64,000 bases of DNA from JABFWF01 sp035539135. GTDB lineage: Bacteria > Pseudomonadota > Gammaproteobacteria > Xanthomonadales > Xanthomonadaceae. Every line of letters starts with the position of its first letter. Within the stretch, counting starts at the first letter, position 1. The notes under the pieces are model-generated. The model had not been told where the DNA came from. It did not search any database and saw only the letters and a program-made list of their open reading frames with translations. Below, piece by piece: positions 8,026-18,051 of the stretch. The translations under genes and the position numbers were made by a program. Where the stretch lies: contig DATLJD010000002.1 of assembly GCA_035539135.1 (NCBI GenBank), forward strand, positions 1 through 64,000, read 5' to 3'.

Positions 8026-8949
8026 ATGAATGCAGCCACTTCCGTCGCCGCCCCCGCGCGCGCCAGCGGCCTCGCCGTGGTGCTGGCGATCGCCGCGGTC
8101 TACCTGATCTGGGGCTCGACCTACCTCGCGATCCGCTTCGCCCTCGAAGGCGGGCTGCCGCCGCGGCTGATGGCCGGCGGCCGTTTCCTCGTCGCCGGCG
8201 GCCTGCTGTACGCGGTGCTGCGCCTGCGCGGCGTGCCCGCGCCGACCCGCGCGCAGTGGCGCAACCTCGCGGTGATGGGCGCGCTGCTGCTGGGCCTGGG
8301 CAACGGCCTGGTGTGCATCGCCGAGCAGTCGGTGTCGTCGGGGCTGGCCGCGGTCGCGGTCGCGTCGTCGGCGCTGTGGATGGGCGTGTTCGCGGCGATG
8401 CGCGGCGAGCGCCCCGGGCGGACGGAATGGATCGGCCTCGCCTGCGGCTTCGCCGGCGTGCTCTGGCTCAACGCCGGCGGCGCGTTGCGCGGCAGCCCGG
8501 TGGGGCTGGTCGCGCTGTTCGTCGCGACCATCGCGTGGGCGTTCGGTTCGATCTGGAGCCGCGGGCGCGACCTGCCGTCGCCGTTCATGGGCGCGGCGGC
8601 GCAGATGCTGTGCGGCGGGGCGCTGCTGCTCGGCGCGGGTTTCGCGCTCGGCGAGCGCATGCACGCGATGCCGACCCTGCAGGGCCTGCTCGCGGTCGGC
8701 TACCTCGCCAGCTTCGGTTCGATCGTCGCCTTCAGCGCCTACATCTGGCTGCTGCACCACGTGCGGCCGGTGCTGGCGGGCAGCTACGCCTACGTCAATC
8801 CGGCGATCGCGGTGGTGCTGGGCGCGTGGCTGGCCGGCGAGCGCTTCGGTGGCGGCGAGCTCGCCGCGATGGCGGTGATCCTGTGCAGCGTGGTCGCGAT
8901 CACGCTGGCGAAGGCGCGGCCGCGCACGGCGGCGGGGCGCGGCCGGTGA
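8026..8949 (+). CDS. EamA/DMT-family exporter, YedA-like
   Basis: The 307-residue protein has ten predicted hydrophobic segments in two EamA halves; the first opens with YLIWGSTYLAIRFALEG, a hallmark of the YedA/RhtA-like branch. Such proteins move amino acids, metabolites or drugs out across the inner membrane. The divergent Lrp-type regulator suggests an amino-acid-related substrate, which is inference. Start choice is among ATGs at 8017 and 8026; I prefer 8026, which clears the leader hairpin. The stop overlaps the GTG start of the next exporter by four bases, so the two are translationally coupled. Confidence 0.85.
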   Translation: MNAATSVAAPARASGLAVVLAIAAVYLIWGSTYLAIRFALEGGLPPRLMAGGRFLVAGGLLYAVLRLRGVPAPTRAQWRNLAVMGALLLGLGNGLVCIAEQSVSSGLAAVAVASSALWMGVFAAMRGERPGRTEWIGLACGFAGVLWLNAGGALRGSPVGLVALFVATIAWAFGSIWSRGRDLPSPFMGAAAQMLCGGALLLGAGFALGERMHAMPTLQGLLAVGYLASFGSIVAFSAYIWLLHHVRPVLAGSYAYVNPAIAVVLGAWLAGERFGGGELAAMAVILCSVVAITLAKARPRTAAGRGR

Positions 8950-9884
8950 GCGGCGGCCTCGACCGCCGCGGCGTCTGGGTCGCGGTCGGCGCCTACGTGC
9001 TGTGGGGCGTGATGCCGCTGTACTGGCACCTGCTCAAGCAGGTGCCGTCGCTGCAGATCATCGTCCACCGGATCGTGTGGAGCGCGGTGCTGGTCGCGGG
9101 CTGGCTGGGCTGGAAGTACGGCCGCGGCTGGCTGCGCGAAACCCTGGCGCTGCCGCGCGCGGCGTGGATGCTCGCGCTCAGCGGCAGCCTGATCGCGTTC
9201 AACTGGGGCCTGTACATCTGGGCGGTGAACGCGGGGCACGTGGTTGAGAGCAGCCTGGGCTACTTCATCAACCCGCTGCTCAACGTGGTGCTGGGCGTGA
9301 TCGTGCTGCGCGAGCGGCTCAACCGCGTGCAGTGGACGTCGATCGCGATCGCCACCGCGGGCGTGCTGTGGCTGACGGTCCACTACGGCGACTTCCCGTG
9401 GATCGCGCTGTCGCTGGCCGCTTCCTTCTCAGCCTACGGGCTGGTGCGCAAGCTGGTCGGGGTGCCGCCGGTGCGCGGGCTCGGCGTCGAAAGCCTGTAC
9501 CTCGTGCTGCCGGCGCTGGCGGTGCTGCTGTGGGGCGAGGCGCACGGCGACGGCGGCTTCGTCGCCCACGGCGCGACGCCGGCGTGGGGCCTCGGCGCCA
9601 GCGCGCTGCTGGTGCTCGGCGGCGCACTGACCGCGCTGCCGCTGATCGGCTTCGCCGACGCGGTGCGCCGCATTCCCTTCAGCCTGGTCGGCCTGCTGCA
9701 GTACATCGCGCCGAGCATGCAGCTGGCCTGCGGCGTACTGGTGCTGGGCGAACCCTTCGGCCGCGACCGCGCGATCGGCTTCGCCTTCATCTGGGTCGCG
9801 CTGGCGCTGTTCGCGGCGGACGGGTTGCGGCGTTCGCGCCGGGCGGCGCGAACGCAGGCATCCCCCTCGCGGGCCGGGCTCTAG
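8946..9884 (+). CDS. rarD: EamA-family transporter RarD
   Basis: This 312-residue inner-membrane protein has ten hydrophobic segments. Motifs typical of RarD are GAYVLWGVMPLYW at the start, FNWGLYIWAVNAGHVVESSLG in the middle and LVGLLQYIAPSMQL near the end. RarD proteins are linked to chloramphenicol sensitivity in E. coli, but the natural substrate is not established. It starts with GTG in a GTGA overlap with the YedA-like gene. The symbol rests on these family motifs. Confidence 0.85.
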   Translation: MSGGLDRRGVWVAVGAYVLWGVMPLYWHLLKQVPSLQIIVHRIVWSAVLVAGWLGWKYGRGWLRETLALPRAAWMLALSGSLIAFNWGLYIWAVNAGHVVESSLGYFINPLLNVVLGVIVLRERLNRVQWTSIAIATAGVLWLTVHYGDFPWIALSLAASFSAYGLVRKLVGVPPVRGLGVESLYLVLPALAVLLWGEAHGDGGFVAHGATPAWGLGASALLVLGGALTALPLIGFADAVRRIPFSLVGLLQYIAPSMQLACGVLVLGEPFGRDRAIGFAFIWVALALFAADGLRRSRRAARTQASPSRAGL

Positions 9885-9936
9885 AGCCGGCCCCGCGGCG
9901 CAGGCCGCGAGCAGTGGCGCGCGGCGAGGCGCGGCC

Positions 9937-11253
9937 TCACGCCGCGCGCAGGGCCACCGTCACCGGCAGGCGCGCCGCGCGCAGCGCCGGGAACAGGCCG
10001 CCGACCAGGCCGATGCCGAGCGCCCACTTCAGTCCGGTCCACAGCAGGTCCGGCCCGACCTTGAACTGGAACACGACCTGGCTGAAGTTGCTGCCGAGCG
10101 TGGACACCGTGTAGCCGTTGAACACCAGCCACGCGACGGCGGCGCCGAGCAGGCCGCCGGCCAGCGCCAGCAGCATCGTCTCCAGCATCACCGACACCAC
10201 CACCGGCAGGCCGCGGAAGCCGAGCGCGCGCATGGTCGCGATCTCGCGCGCGCGGCCGGCGACCGCCGCGTACATCGTGTTGAGCGCGCCGAACACCGCG
10301 CCGATCGCCATGATCGTGCCGATCACCACGCCGAGGATGCGGATCAGCTTGCTCAGGCCTTCCGACTGCTTGGCGTAGTAGTCGTGGGTGGTGAGCACGT
10401 CGAGCTTAAGCCGCGGGTCGCCGGCGAGCGCGGCCTTGAGCCGCTTGAAGCCGCCCTTGCCGTCCAGCTTCACCGTCACCGACTGGAACGCGCTGCGCTG
10501 GTAGGCGGGGCCGAGCACGTCGGCGTCGGCCCAAAGTTCCGACTCGTGCGCGTCGCCGGAGGCGAACACGCCGACCACGGTCCAGTCCTGGTTGGCGAGC
10601 TCGAGCTTGCGCCCGACCTCGAGCCCGGCGAACTGCGCCTGCGCGCCCTTGCCGACCACGAGTTCGCGCAGGCCGGGATTGAAGCGGCGGCCCTCGAGCA
10701 GCTTGAGGTCCGGCCGCAGCGCCCACGCCGCGGGACCGACGCCGCGGAACTGCACGTTGGCGTCGGTGCCGTCGGCCTTGCTCGGCAGGTTGACCACCTG
10801 CGACAGCTCCGGCGACACCAGCGGCCGGCCGTCCTTGCCGCGCGCAATGCCGGGCAGCGCCGAGATCAGCGGCACCTGGTCGCGGGTGATCACCGAATTG
10901 GTTTCCGCCTGCGAGCCGCCGCGCAGGATGATCGCGGTGCGGTCGCTGCCGGTGCGGTCGAGCGTGGCCTTGAAGCCCTCGCCCATCGCCAGCATCGCCA
11001 CCAGCACGCCGACCACGCCGGCGATGCCGATCACGATCACGCTGGACGCGCCCCAGCGCTGCGGCAGGCCGGCGATGCCGATCCTGGCCGCGGCCAGCGC
11101 GAGCCGGCCGCTGCGGGTGAGGGCCAGCCACAGCGCGAACAGCGCGGCGATCGCGAGCACGCCGATCCACGGCAGCGCGATCCAGGCGGCGAGGCCGAGG
11201 ACCAGCGCCAGCACGACGCCGAGGTTGCCCAACCACTTCCTCATACGATTCAT
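9937..11253 (-). CDS. MacB/FtsX-type ABC transporter permease (last gene of cassette)
   Basis: The 438-residue permease has N-terminal helices (two close together at about residues 10-50 and another near 70-90), a periplasmic domain of about 190 residues, and three C-terminal helices ending in GGLFPALRAARLPVTVALRA, the usual FtsX-domain ending. Such permeases drive extracytoplasmic export or mechanotransmission rather than classical substrate passage. It is the fourth gene of a leftward cassette: adaptor, ATPase, permease, permease. GGAGAG lies a few bases before the ATG. Two strong hairpins separate it from the preceding permease and could lower its expression. Confidence 0.88.
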   Translation of the reverse strand: MNRMRKWLGNLGVVLALVLGLAAWIALPWIGVLAIAALFALWLALTRSGRLALAAARIGIAGLPQRWGASSVIVIGIAGVVGVLVAMLAMGEGFKATLDRTGSDRTAIILRGGSQAETNSVITRDQVPLISALPGIARGKDGRPLVSPELSQVVNLPSKADGTDANVQFRGVGPAAWALRPDLKLLEGRRFNPGLRELVVGKGAQAQFAGLEVGRKLELANQDWTVVGVFASGDAHESELWADADVLGPAYQRSAFQSVTVKLDGKGGFKRLKAALAGDPRLKLDVLTTHDYYAKQSEGLSKLIRILGVVIGTIMAIGAVFGALNTMYAAVAGRAREIATMRALGFRGLPVVVSVMLETMLLALAGGLLGAAVAWLVFNGYTVSTLGSNFSQVVFQFKVGPDLLWTGLKWALGIGLVGGLFPALRAARLPVTVALRAA

Positions 11254-11282
11254 TAGGTCTCTCCTCGAGATCTGCAGCCCCG

Positions 11283-11346
11283 GCCCGGCGCAGCGCGCCG
11301 GGCGTTCGCCGAGGCCGCGCGGCAGCGCCGCGCAAGCGGCCTCGGC
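11283..11346. other. Two perfect hairpins between the permease genes
   Basis: A 9-base-pair stem with a three-base loop (11283-11303) is followed by an 11-base-pair outer stem (11308-11318 with 11336-11346). Neither is followed by a T tract. They could stabilise or partly terminate the cassette transcript, adjusting the ratio of the two permeases. Confidence 0.6.
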
Positions 11347-11352
11347 TTACCT

Positions 11353-12510
11353 TCAGCGCCCGGCCAGTGCATCGACGATGTTCAGCCGCATCGCGCGCAG
11401 CGCCGGCAGCAGGCCGACCAGCACGCCGATCGCGATCATCAGCGCCAGCCCGATGCCCCAGGTCTGCGGCATCACCGTCGGCAGCTGGATCACGCCGCCG
11501 CTGGCGCCGCTGACCATCGGCATCAGCAGCGCCGCGATGCCGAGCCCGAGCGCGCCGCCCAGCACCACCAGCAGCACCGACTCGGCCAGCACCAGCCACA
11601 GCACGCTGCGGTTGGAGAAGCCGATCGTCTTCAGCACCGCGAGTTCGGGGATGCGCTCGCGCACCGCCTGCGCCATGGTGTTGCCGGTCAGCAGCAGCAG
11701 GGTGAAGAACACCGCGCCCATGATCGCGGTGACGATCAGGCCGATGTCGGCGAACTGCTTGGCGAAGGCCTGGTTGAAGGCCTGCTCGGTCTGGGTCTTG
11801 GTCTCGTGGTCGGAGTTGGCGCTGAGCGCGTCGATCGCCTGCGCGACGCGGTCCGCCGCCGCCGGATCGGCGACCCGCACGATGTACCAGCCGACCCGGC
11901 CCTTGACGTAGTCGTTGGCCTCGTCGAAGTAGGTCCAGTGGAACAGCAGCTGGTTCTCCTCGCCGCGGCGCTTGGCGTCGGCGAGGTGGAAGATGCCGCG
12001 GATCGTCAGCGGCCAGTCGTTGCTGCCCTGGCGCGGGAAGATCGTCGCCTGCAGCGGGATGGTGTCGCCGATCTTCCAGCCGAAACGCTTGGCCAGCGAC
12101 TCGCCGACCAGCGCGCCGGTGCGGTCGGCTTCGAAGGCCTTGCGCTGGGCGGCGGGCAGCACGTACTCCGGGTACAGGTCGAGGTAGCCCTCGCTGACCG
12201 AGAAGTTCGGGAAGAAGTTGCGCGGGTCGCGGTAGATGCCGCCGAACCAGGCGGCGAACGCGGACTGCTTCACGCCTGGCACCGCCTTGATCTGCGGATC
12301 CAGGCTCAGCGGCAGCATCTGGGTGATGGACAGCCGCGAGGCGACCACCAGGCGGTTGGCGCCGGCCACGCTGCCGCCGGCATTGAAGGCGACGCGGACC
12401 GAGTCGAGCATGCCGAACAGCAGGAAGGCGGCGACCACCGACAGCAGGGTCAGCAGCGTGCGCGTCTTGCTGCGGAACAGCGCGGCCCAGATCAGGTGCA
12501 GGTATTTCAT
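11353..12510 (-). CDS. MacB/FtsX-type ABC transporter permease (third gene of cassette)
   Basis: The 385-residue permease begins with KYLHLIWAALFRSKTRTLLT, the membrane entry typical of MacB-like permeases. It then has one helix, a periplasmic domain and three C-terminal helices ending LLPALRAMRLNIVDALAG. It probably forms a heterodimer with the product of the next gene, both energised by the ATPase encoded just upstream. Gaps to its neighbours are 43 and about 100 bases, consistent with one transcript. Confidence 0.88.
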   Translation of the reverse strand: MKYLHLIWAALFRSKTRTLLTLLSVVAAFLLFGMLDSVRVAFNAGGSVAGANRLVVASRLSITQMLPLSLDPQIKAVPGVKQSAFAAWFGGIYRDPRNFFPNFSVSEGYLDLYPEYVLPAAQRKAFEADRTGALVGESLAKRFGWKIGDTIPLQATIFPRQGSNDWPLTIRGIFHLADAKRRGEENQLLFHWTYFDEANDYVKGRVGWYIVRVADPAAADRVAQAIDALSANSDHETKTQTEQAFNQAFAKQFADIGLIVTAIMGAVFFTLLLLTGNTMAQAVRERIPELAVLKTIGFSNRSVLWLVLAESVLLVVLGGALGLGIAALLMPMVSGASGGVIQLPTVMPQTWGIGLALMIAIGVLVGLLPALRAMRLNIVDALAGR

Positions 12511-12553
12511 CGTCTGTGCTCCTGTCTCCTTCCCCGCGGGGAAGGGCTGGCGT

Positions 12554-13240
<687 letters not shown>

Positions 13241-13310
13241 TGCATTGCTCCGTGTTGCGATTCGTGGAACTGCGGTGGGTCCTGCGCCATCCCGCTTCGC
13301 GGGCTGGTTG

Positions 13311-14579
13311 TTACTCGTTGTCCGTGGCGGCCTCTTCCTGCGCTACCTTCACCCTGGCGCCTTCCGCCAGGCCTTCTGGCGGATCCAGCACCACCGTTTC
13401 GCCGCCGGCCACGCCGTCCAGCACCTCGCGGTCGTCGCCGAGGGTGCGGCCGAGCTGCAGCGCGCGGCGGCTGGCGCGACCTTCGCCGTCCTTCAGGTCG
13501 GTGACCACGAAGGCGATGTCGGCGCCATCGCGCGCGACGATCGCGTCCGCCGGCACCAGCACGCCCGGCTTGCGCTCGGCCTGCCGCGGCTGCGCCTTCT
13601 CCAGGAAGCTCACCCGCACGCCCATCTCCGGCACGATCCGCGGATCGCGCTGGTCGAGCGCGATGCGCACCTTGACCGTGGCCTTGCCGCGGTCGGCGGT
13701 GGGGATGATCGCGATCACGTGCGCCGGAATCTTCCAGTCGGGATAGGCGTTGAGCACGGCTTGCACCGGCATGCCGGGCTGGACCCGGCCGATGTAGGCC
13801 TCGCCGACGTCCACCTCGATCTCCAGCGAGTCCATGTCCACCACCGTGCCGATGCCGGTGCGGGTGAAGCCGCCGCCGGCCGACAGCGGCGAGACGATCT
13901 CGCCCGGCTGCGCGGCCTTGGCCACCACCACCCCGGCGAACGGCGCGCGCACGATGGTGTTGTCGACGCCGTGTTCGGCGATCCGCAGCTGGTCGCCGGC
14001 GACCTTGGCATTGCGCTGCGCGGTGACGAGCTGCGCGCGCAGCGCGTCGCGCTCGGCGATCGCCTGGTCGTACTGCGCGCGCGACACGAGCTGCTGTTTG
14101 ACGAGGCCCGACAGGCGCGCGGCGTTGGCCTCCGCCTCGCGCAGCTGCGCGGCGACCCCGGTGACCTGGCTGCGCGCGGCGCCGAGCTGGGCCGCGGCGA
14201 GGTCGCGCTGGGCGTCGGCGTCGATCGGATCCAGCGTCGCCATCACCTGGCCGGCCTCGACCTGCTGGCCTTCCTCGATCAGCACCTCGCGCACCTTGCC
14301 GGTGATCTTGGCCGACACCGTGGCCATGCGCCGCGCGACCACGTAGCCGGTCGCGTCCAGCACCGAGGCGCTGCCGCCGCCGTTGCCGATCGCGACCGCC
14401 TCGGCGGTGCGCACTTCGACCGCCTGGCCGCGGCCGAACAGCGCCCAGCCGGCCAGCGCCAGCACCACCACCGCCGCGCCCACGGCGAGCACGATCCACA
14501 ACCCGCGCCGCGATGGCGCCGGCGGCGGGGCGCCGCGGTCGATGCGCAATTCCTTCAGCAGGTCGGCCGAGTCGGTCAT
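13311..14579 (-). CDS. Periplasmic adaptor (HlyD/MacA-like) of the ABC export cassette
   Basis: The 422-residue protein has an N-terminal membrane anchor (about residues 24-46), a lipoyl/barrel-sandwich hybrid split around an alpha-helical hairpin (about 110-190), and beta-barrel domains toward the end. These are the parts of membrane-fusion proteins that link an inner-membrane transporter to an outer-membrane channel. ATG at 14579 was chosen over an upstream in-frame ATG because it gives a short cytoplasmic tail. It is the first gene of the leftward four-gene cassette and is divergent from the two-component pair. Confidence 0.88.
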   Translation of the reverse strand: MTDSADLLKELRIDRGAPPPAPSRRGLWIVLAVGAAVVVLALAGWALFGRGQAVEVRTAEAVAIGNGGGSASVLDATGYVVARRMATVSAKITGKVREVLIEEGQQVEAGQVMATLDPIDADAQRDLAAAQLGAARSQVTGVAAQLREAEANAARLSGLVKQQLVSRAQYDQAIAERDALRAQLVTAQRNAKVAGDQLRIAEHGVDNTIVRAPFAGVVVAKAAQPGEIVSPLSAGGGFTRTGIGTVVDMDSLEIEVDVGEAYIGRVQPGMPVQAVLNAYPDWKIPAHVIAIIPTADRGKATVKVRIALDQRDPRIVPEMGVRVSFLEKAQPRQAERKPGVLVPADAIVARDGADIAFVVTDLKDGEGRASRRALQLGRTLGDDREVLDGVAGGETVVLDPPEGLAEGARVKVAQEEAATDNE

Positions 14580-14690
14580 GGCGGGAGCGTGTGGGGATTG
14601 GCCCGTTAGTGTGCGGGTCGGCGGCGGCCACGCCAAATCGGCCTGCCCGCCAGGCTGTGCAGGCTACGCAGCGCGGCGCGCCCGGTCACC

Positions 14691-14702
14691 TGACGGCTGT
14701 CA
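14691..14702. promoter_or_regulatory. TGAC-N4-GTCA palindrome between exporter cassette and two-component genes
   Basis: TGAC and GTCA half-sites flank GGCT in the 276-base divergent gap. NarL/FixJ-type regulators such as the nearby DesR-like protein often bind short inverted repeats, so this is a possible operator for either side. No clear promoter hexamers are visible here. Confidence 0.3.
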
Positions 14703-14855
14703 TGCGCTTGCGGTGACGGGCGCGACTGCCGGACCGGCCCGCCGCGGCCGAGCATGGCCGGCATGAGCTCCACGGCGCCCGACGACAGGCCACCACGATG
14801 CGCGCGAAGCGGGCGCCGCGCGGCCGCCGCGCCAGGCCTGCAGTAGCATCGCGCG

Positions 14856-16055
14856 ATGACCATCCGTTTGCCGCTGCCGCAGCGATTGCGCGCCTGGTGC
14901 GCGCCCGCGCCGGACTCGGCGGTGGCGGCCAACGCGCGCCGGGGCAAGTCGCCGTGGACCGACACCGTGCACCTGTTGTGGTCGGCGTGGGTGTTCATCA
15001 CCCCGCTGCTCGGCGGCCACTACAGCTGGCGCTGGGCGGCGCTGACGATCGCTTCGTATCCGCTGTTCCTGCTGCTGTACGCGCGCACGTTGCTGGCGCC
15101 GCGGCGCTCGGCCTGGCGCTACCCGCTGGGCATGCTCGCCCTCGCCTTCGTCCTGCTGCCCTGGTATCCGTCGGGGCTGAGCTACTTCGTGTTCGGCTGC
15201 GTGATGCTGCACACCGGCCGGCGCGGCTCGCTGCCGCGCTACCTGCTGCACCTGCTGCTGCTCAACGGCGCGCTGGCGCTGGAGGCGCACTGGGCCGGTT
15301 ACCCGTGGCAGGTGGTGGCGTGGATCCTGCCGATGACGCTGATCATCGGCGTGGTGGTCAACGTGGAGGCGGCCGCCGGCGAGAAGGACCTGGCGTTGCA
15401 GCTGTCGCAGGACGAGGTGCGGCGCCTGGCCGCCAGCGCCGAACGCGAGCGCATCGGCCGCGACCTGCACGACCTGCTCGGGCACACGCTGTCGCTGATC
15501 ACGCTCAAGCTCGAACTCGCGCGCAAGCTGGCCGCGCGCGACGCGGAGGCCTCGCTGCGCGAACTGACGGAAGCCGAGCGGGTCGCGCGCCACGCGCTGG
15601 CCGAGGTGCGCAGCGCGGTCACCGGCATCCGCTCCACCGACCTCGCCGCCGAACTGGCCTCGGCGCGGTTGCTGCTGGAGTCCTCGCGCGCCCACCTCGA
15701 CTACGCGCCGCCGCCGCCCGGACTGCCGGCCGAGATCGAGCGCGGCCTCGCGCTGGTGCTGCGCGAGGCCGCCACCAACATCGCCCGCCACGCGCGCGCG
15801 AGCCGGGTGCAGGTCGCCTGCCTGCGCGAAGGCAAGGCGGTCGAGCTGAGCGTGCGCGACGACGGCGTGGGCGGCGTCGCCCGCGACGGCAACGGCCTGG
15901 CCGGCATGCGCGATCGCGTGCGCGCGCTCGGCGGCACGCTGGAGATCGAGTCCCCGCGCGGGCAGGGCACGGTCCTGCGCGTGCGGGTGCCGCTGTCGTC
16001 CGCCGATGCTTCCACGCCGGCGTCGTCCGTCCCGTCGCCGCGGGCGCCGGCATGA
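14856..16055 (+). CDS. DesK-like sensor histidine kinase
   Basis: The 399-residue protein has about five N-terminal membrane helices (about 40-170), a coiled-coil stretch, and a HisKA_3 dimerisation domain. The phospho-acceptor histidine is in GRDLHDLLGHTLSLI. An HATPase domain ends with DDGVGG and GNGLAGMRDRVRALGG (N and G boxes). DesK-type kinases sense the membrane state or an envelope signal. The last codon overlaps the start of the response regulator (ATGA). The divergent MacAB-like cassette is a likely target. Confidence 0.9.
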   Translation: MTIRLPLPQRLRAWCAPAPDSAVAANARRGKSPWTDTVHLLWSAWVFITPLLGGHYSWRWAALTIASYPLFLLLYARTLLAPRRSAWRYPLGMLALAFVLLPWYPSGLSYFVFGCVMLHTGRRGSLPRYLLHLLLLNGALALEAHWAGYPWQVVAWILPMTLIIGVVVNVEAAAGEKDLALQLSQDEVRRLAASAERERIGRDLHDLLGHTLSLITLKLELARKLAARDAEASLRELTEAERVARHALAEVRSAVTGIRSTDLAAELASARLLLESSRAHLDYAPPPPGLPAEIERGLALVLREAATNIARHARASRVQVACLREGKAVELSVRDDGVGGVARDGNGLAGMRDRVRALGGTLEIESPRGQGTVLRVRVPLSSADASTPASSVPSPRAPA

Positions 16056-16654
16056 TCCGCATCCTGCTCGCCGAGGACCAGGCGATGGTGCGCGGCGCGT
16101 TGTCCGCGCTCTTGTCGCTGGAAACCGACATCGAGGTCGCCGGCACCGCCTGCGACGGCGAGGACGCCTGGCGCGCGCTGCAGCGGCTCAAGCCGGACGT
16201 GCTGGTCACCGACATCGAGATGCCGGGCCTGTCCGGCCTGGAACTGGCGCAGCGCGTGCAGCGCCACGCGTTGCCGGCGCAGGTCGTGATCCTGACCACC
16301 TTCGCCCGCCCCGGCTTCCTGCGCCGCGCGCTGGAGGCGGGCGTGCGCGGCTACCTGCTCAAGGACGCGCCGGCCGAGCACCTCGCCGACGCGATCCGCC
16401 AGGTCCACCGTGGCGGCCGCGCGATCGACCCGCAACTGGCGGCGGACGCGTGGAGCGAGGCCGATCCGCTCAACGACCGCGAGCGCCAGGTGCTGCGCCT
16501 GGCCGGCGAGGGACTGTCCGCGGGCGACATCGCGACCCTGCTCAACCTCTCGCACGGCACCGTGCGCAACTACCTGTCCGAGGCGATCGGCAAGCTCGGC
16601 GTCGGCAACCGGATCGAGGCCTACCGGCTGGCGCGGCAGAAAGGCTGGCTGTAG
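16052..16654 (+). CDS. DesR-like response regulator (NarL/FixJ class)
   Basis: The 200-residue protein has a receiver domain (1-120) with acidic residues ED near residue 8-9, the phospho-acceptor aspartate in VLVTDIEMPG and the switch lysine in GYLLKDAPAEH. A LuxR-type helix-turn-helix follows (about 135-195, LNDRERQVLRLAGEGLSAGD). It is coupled to the kinase by a four-base overlap and presumably receives phosphate from it. It is convergent with the aminopeptidase gene; a short 6-base-pair hairpin spans the 20-base gap. Confidence 0.92.
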   Translation: MIRILLAEDQAMVRGALSALLSLETDIEVAGTACDGEDAWRALQRLKPDVLVTDIEMPGLSGLELAQRVQRHALPAQVVILTTFARPGFLRRALEAGVRGYLLKDAPAEHLADAIRQVHRGGRAIDPQLAADAWSEADPLNDRERQVLRLAGEGLSAGDIATLLNLSHGTVRNYLSEAIGKLGVGNRIEAYRLARQKGWL

Positions 16655-16674
16655 CGCTCCGCTCGGCCTGCGGC

Positions 16675-18051
16675 TCAGGCCGCGAAGCGCGCCTTCAGCA
16701 TCGCGTAGGCCGCGCGCAGGCCCTGCGCCTCGCCGCCGGCGGGGCGGCCCGGGCGGTCGCTGTCGTTCCAGCTGTACACGTCCACGTGCGCCCACGCCAG
16801 GCCGTCGGCGACGAAGCGCTCGAGGAACAGCGCGGCGGTGACGCTGCCGGCCATCTTCGACGGGCCGGAATTCGCGAGATCGCCGACGTTGCTGGCGAGG
16901 TAGCGCAGGTACGGCCGCCACAACGGCATCCGCCACAACGGATCGCGCTGCGCGTCGCCGGCGGCGAGCCAGTCGGCGGCGAGCGCGTCATCGTTGGCGT
17001 ACAGCGCCGGCAGGTCGGGGCCGAGCGCGACCCGGGCGGCGCCGGTCAGGGTGGCGAAATCGAGCAGCAACTGCGGCTGCTGCTCGCAGGCGTAGGTCAG
17101 CGCGTCGCTGAGCACCATCCGCCCCTCGGCGTCGGTGTTGTCGATCTCGATGTTGAGGCCCTTGCGGGTCGCGACGACCTCGCCCGGGCGGTAGCTGTCG
17201 GGGCCGATCGCGTTCTCCACCGCCGGTACCAGCAGGGTCAGCCGCAGCGGGAGCGCGCGCGCCATGATCAGTTCGGCCAGGGCGATCGCATGCGCGGCGC
17301 CGCCCATGTCCTTCTTCATGTTGCGCATGCCCTCGGCGAGCTTGATGTTGAGCCCGCCGGTGTCGAAGCACACGCCCTTGCCGACGATCGCGAGATGCGG
17401 ATGCGCCGGGTCGCCCCAGCGCAGCGCCAGCAGCCGCGGCGCGCGGTGCGAGGCGCGGCCGACCGCATGGATCGCGGGGAAGTTCCGCGCCAGCAGGTCA
17501 TCGCCGACGATCGACTCGCATTGCGCGCCGTGGACCTGCGCGATCGTGCGCACGACCTCCTCGAGTTCCGCCGGACCCATCTGCTGGGTCGGGGTGGCGA
17601 CCAGTTCGCGCACGCGCAGGCAGGCGGCGATCAGGTCGCGCACCTCGTCGTCCAGCGTCTCCACCGCGAGGCGCGCCGGCGCGCGTCGCTCGGCCCGGAA
17701 GCGGTGGTAGCGCCACGCGCCCAGGCCCCAGCCGAGCTTGAGCGCGCGCAGGGTGTCGGCGTCGAGCGCATCGGGCGGCCGCCAGTCGCCTTCCGGCAGT
17801 GCGAACGGCGCGTGCGACCAGGCGTGCGGATCCAGCCTGTCGCCGACGCCGAGCACCGCGCCGGCGAGGCCACCGTCGTCGCCGGCGAGGAGGGCGATGC
17901 TCCCCGGCGCTGCGTCGAACTGCTGCGCGTCCAGCCAGCGCGCCACCGCCTGCGGCTGGCGCGCGCGCCACGCGGCATAGTCCGCGCGCGCGACGCAGTG
18001 CAGCGGACGGGCGGCGGACACGGAATCGGTGAAACCAGCGGGCAGGCTCAT
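16675..18051 (-). CDS. M17 leucyl aminopeptidase family protein
   Basis: The 458-residue cytosolic enzyme has the M17 metal-site motifs in order: VGKGVCFDTGGLNIK (lysine plus aspartate ligands) and NTDAEGRMVLSDALTY (the NTDAEGRL-type signature). It is similar to the PepB/LAP catalytic domain, with a shorter or divergent N-terminal domain. It removes N-terminal residues from peptides using two metal ions. Its ATG overlaps the stop of the HAD gene (ATGA), so it is the last gene of a leftward run starting with the Deg-type protease at 22999. Confidence 0.9.
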   Translation of the reverse strand: MSLPAGFTDSVSAARPLHCVARADYAAWRARQPQAVARWLDAQQFDAAPGSIALLAGDDGGLAGAVLGVGDRLDPHAWSHAPFALPEGDWRPPDALDADTLRALKLGWGLGAWRYHRFRAERRAPARLAVETLDDEVRDLIAACLRVRELVATPTQQMGPAELEEVVRTIAQVHGAQCESIVGDDLLARNFPAIHAVGRASHRAPRLLALRWGDPAHPHLAIVGKGVCFDTGGLNIKLAEGMRNMKKDMGGAAHAIALAELIMARALPLRLTLLVPAVENAIGPDSYRPGEVVATRKGLNIEIDNTDAEGRMVLSDALTYACEQQPQLLLDFATLTGAARVALGPDLPALYANDDALAADWLAAGDAQRDPLWRMPLWRPYLRYLASNVGDLANSGPSKMAGSVTAALFLERFVADGLAWAHVDVYSWNDSDRPGRPAGGEAQGLRAAYAMLKARFAA

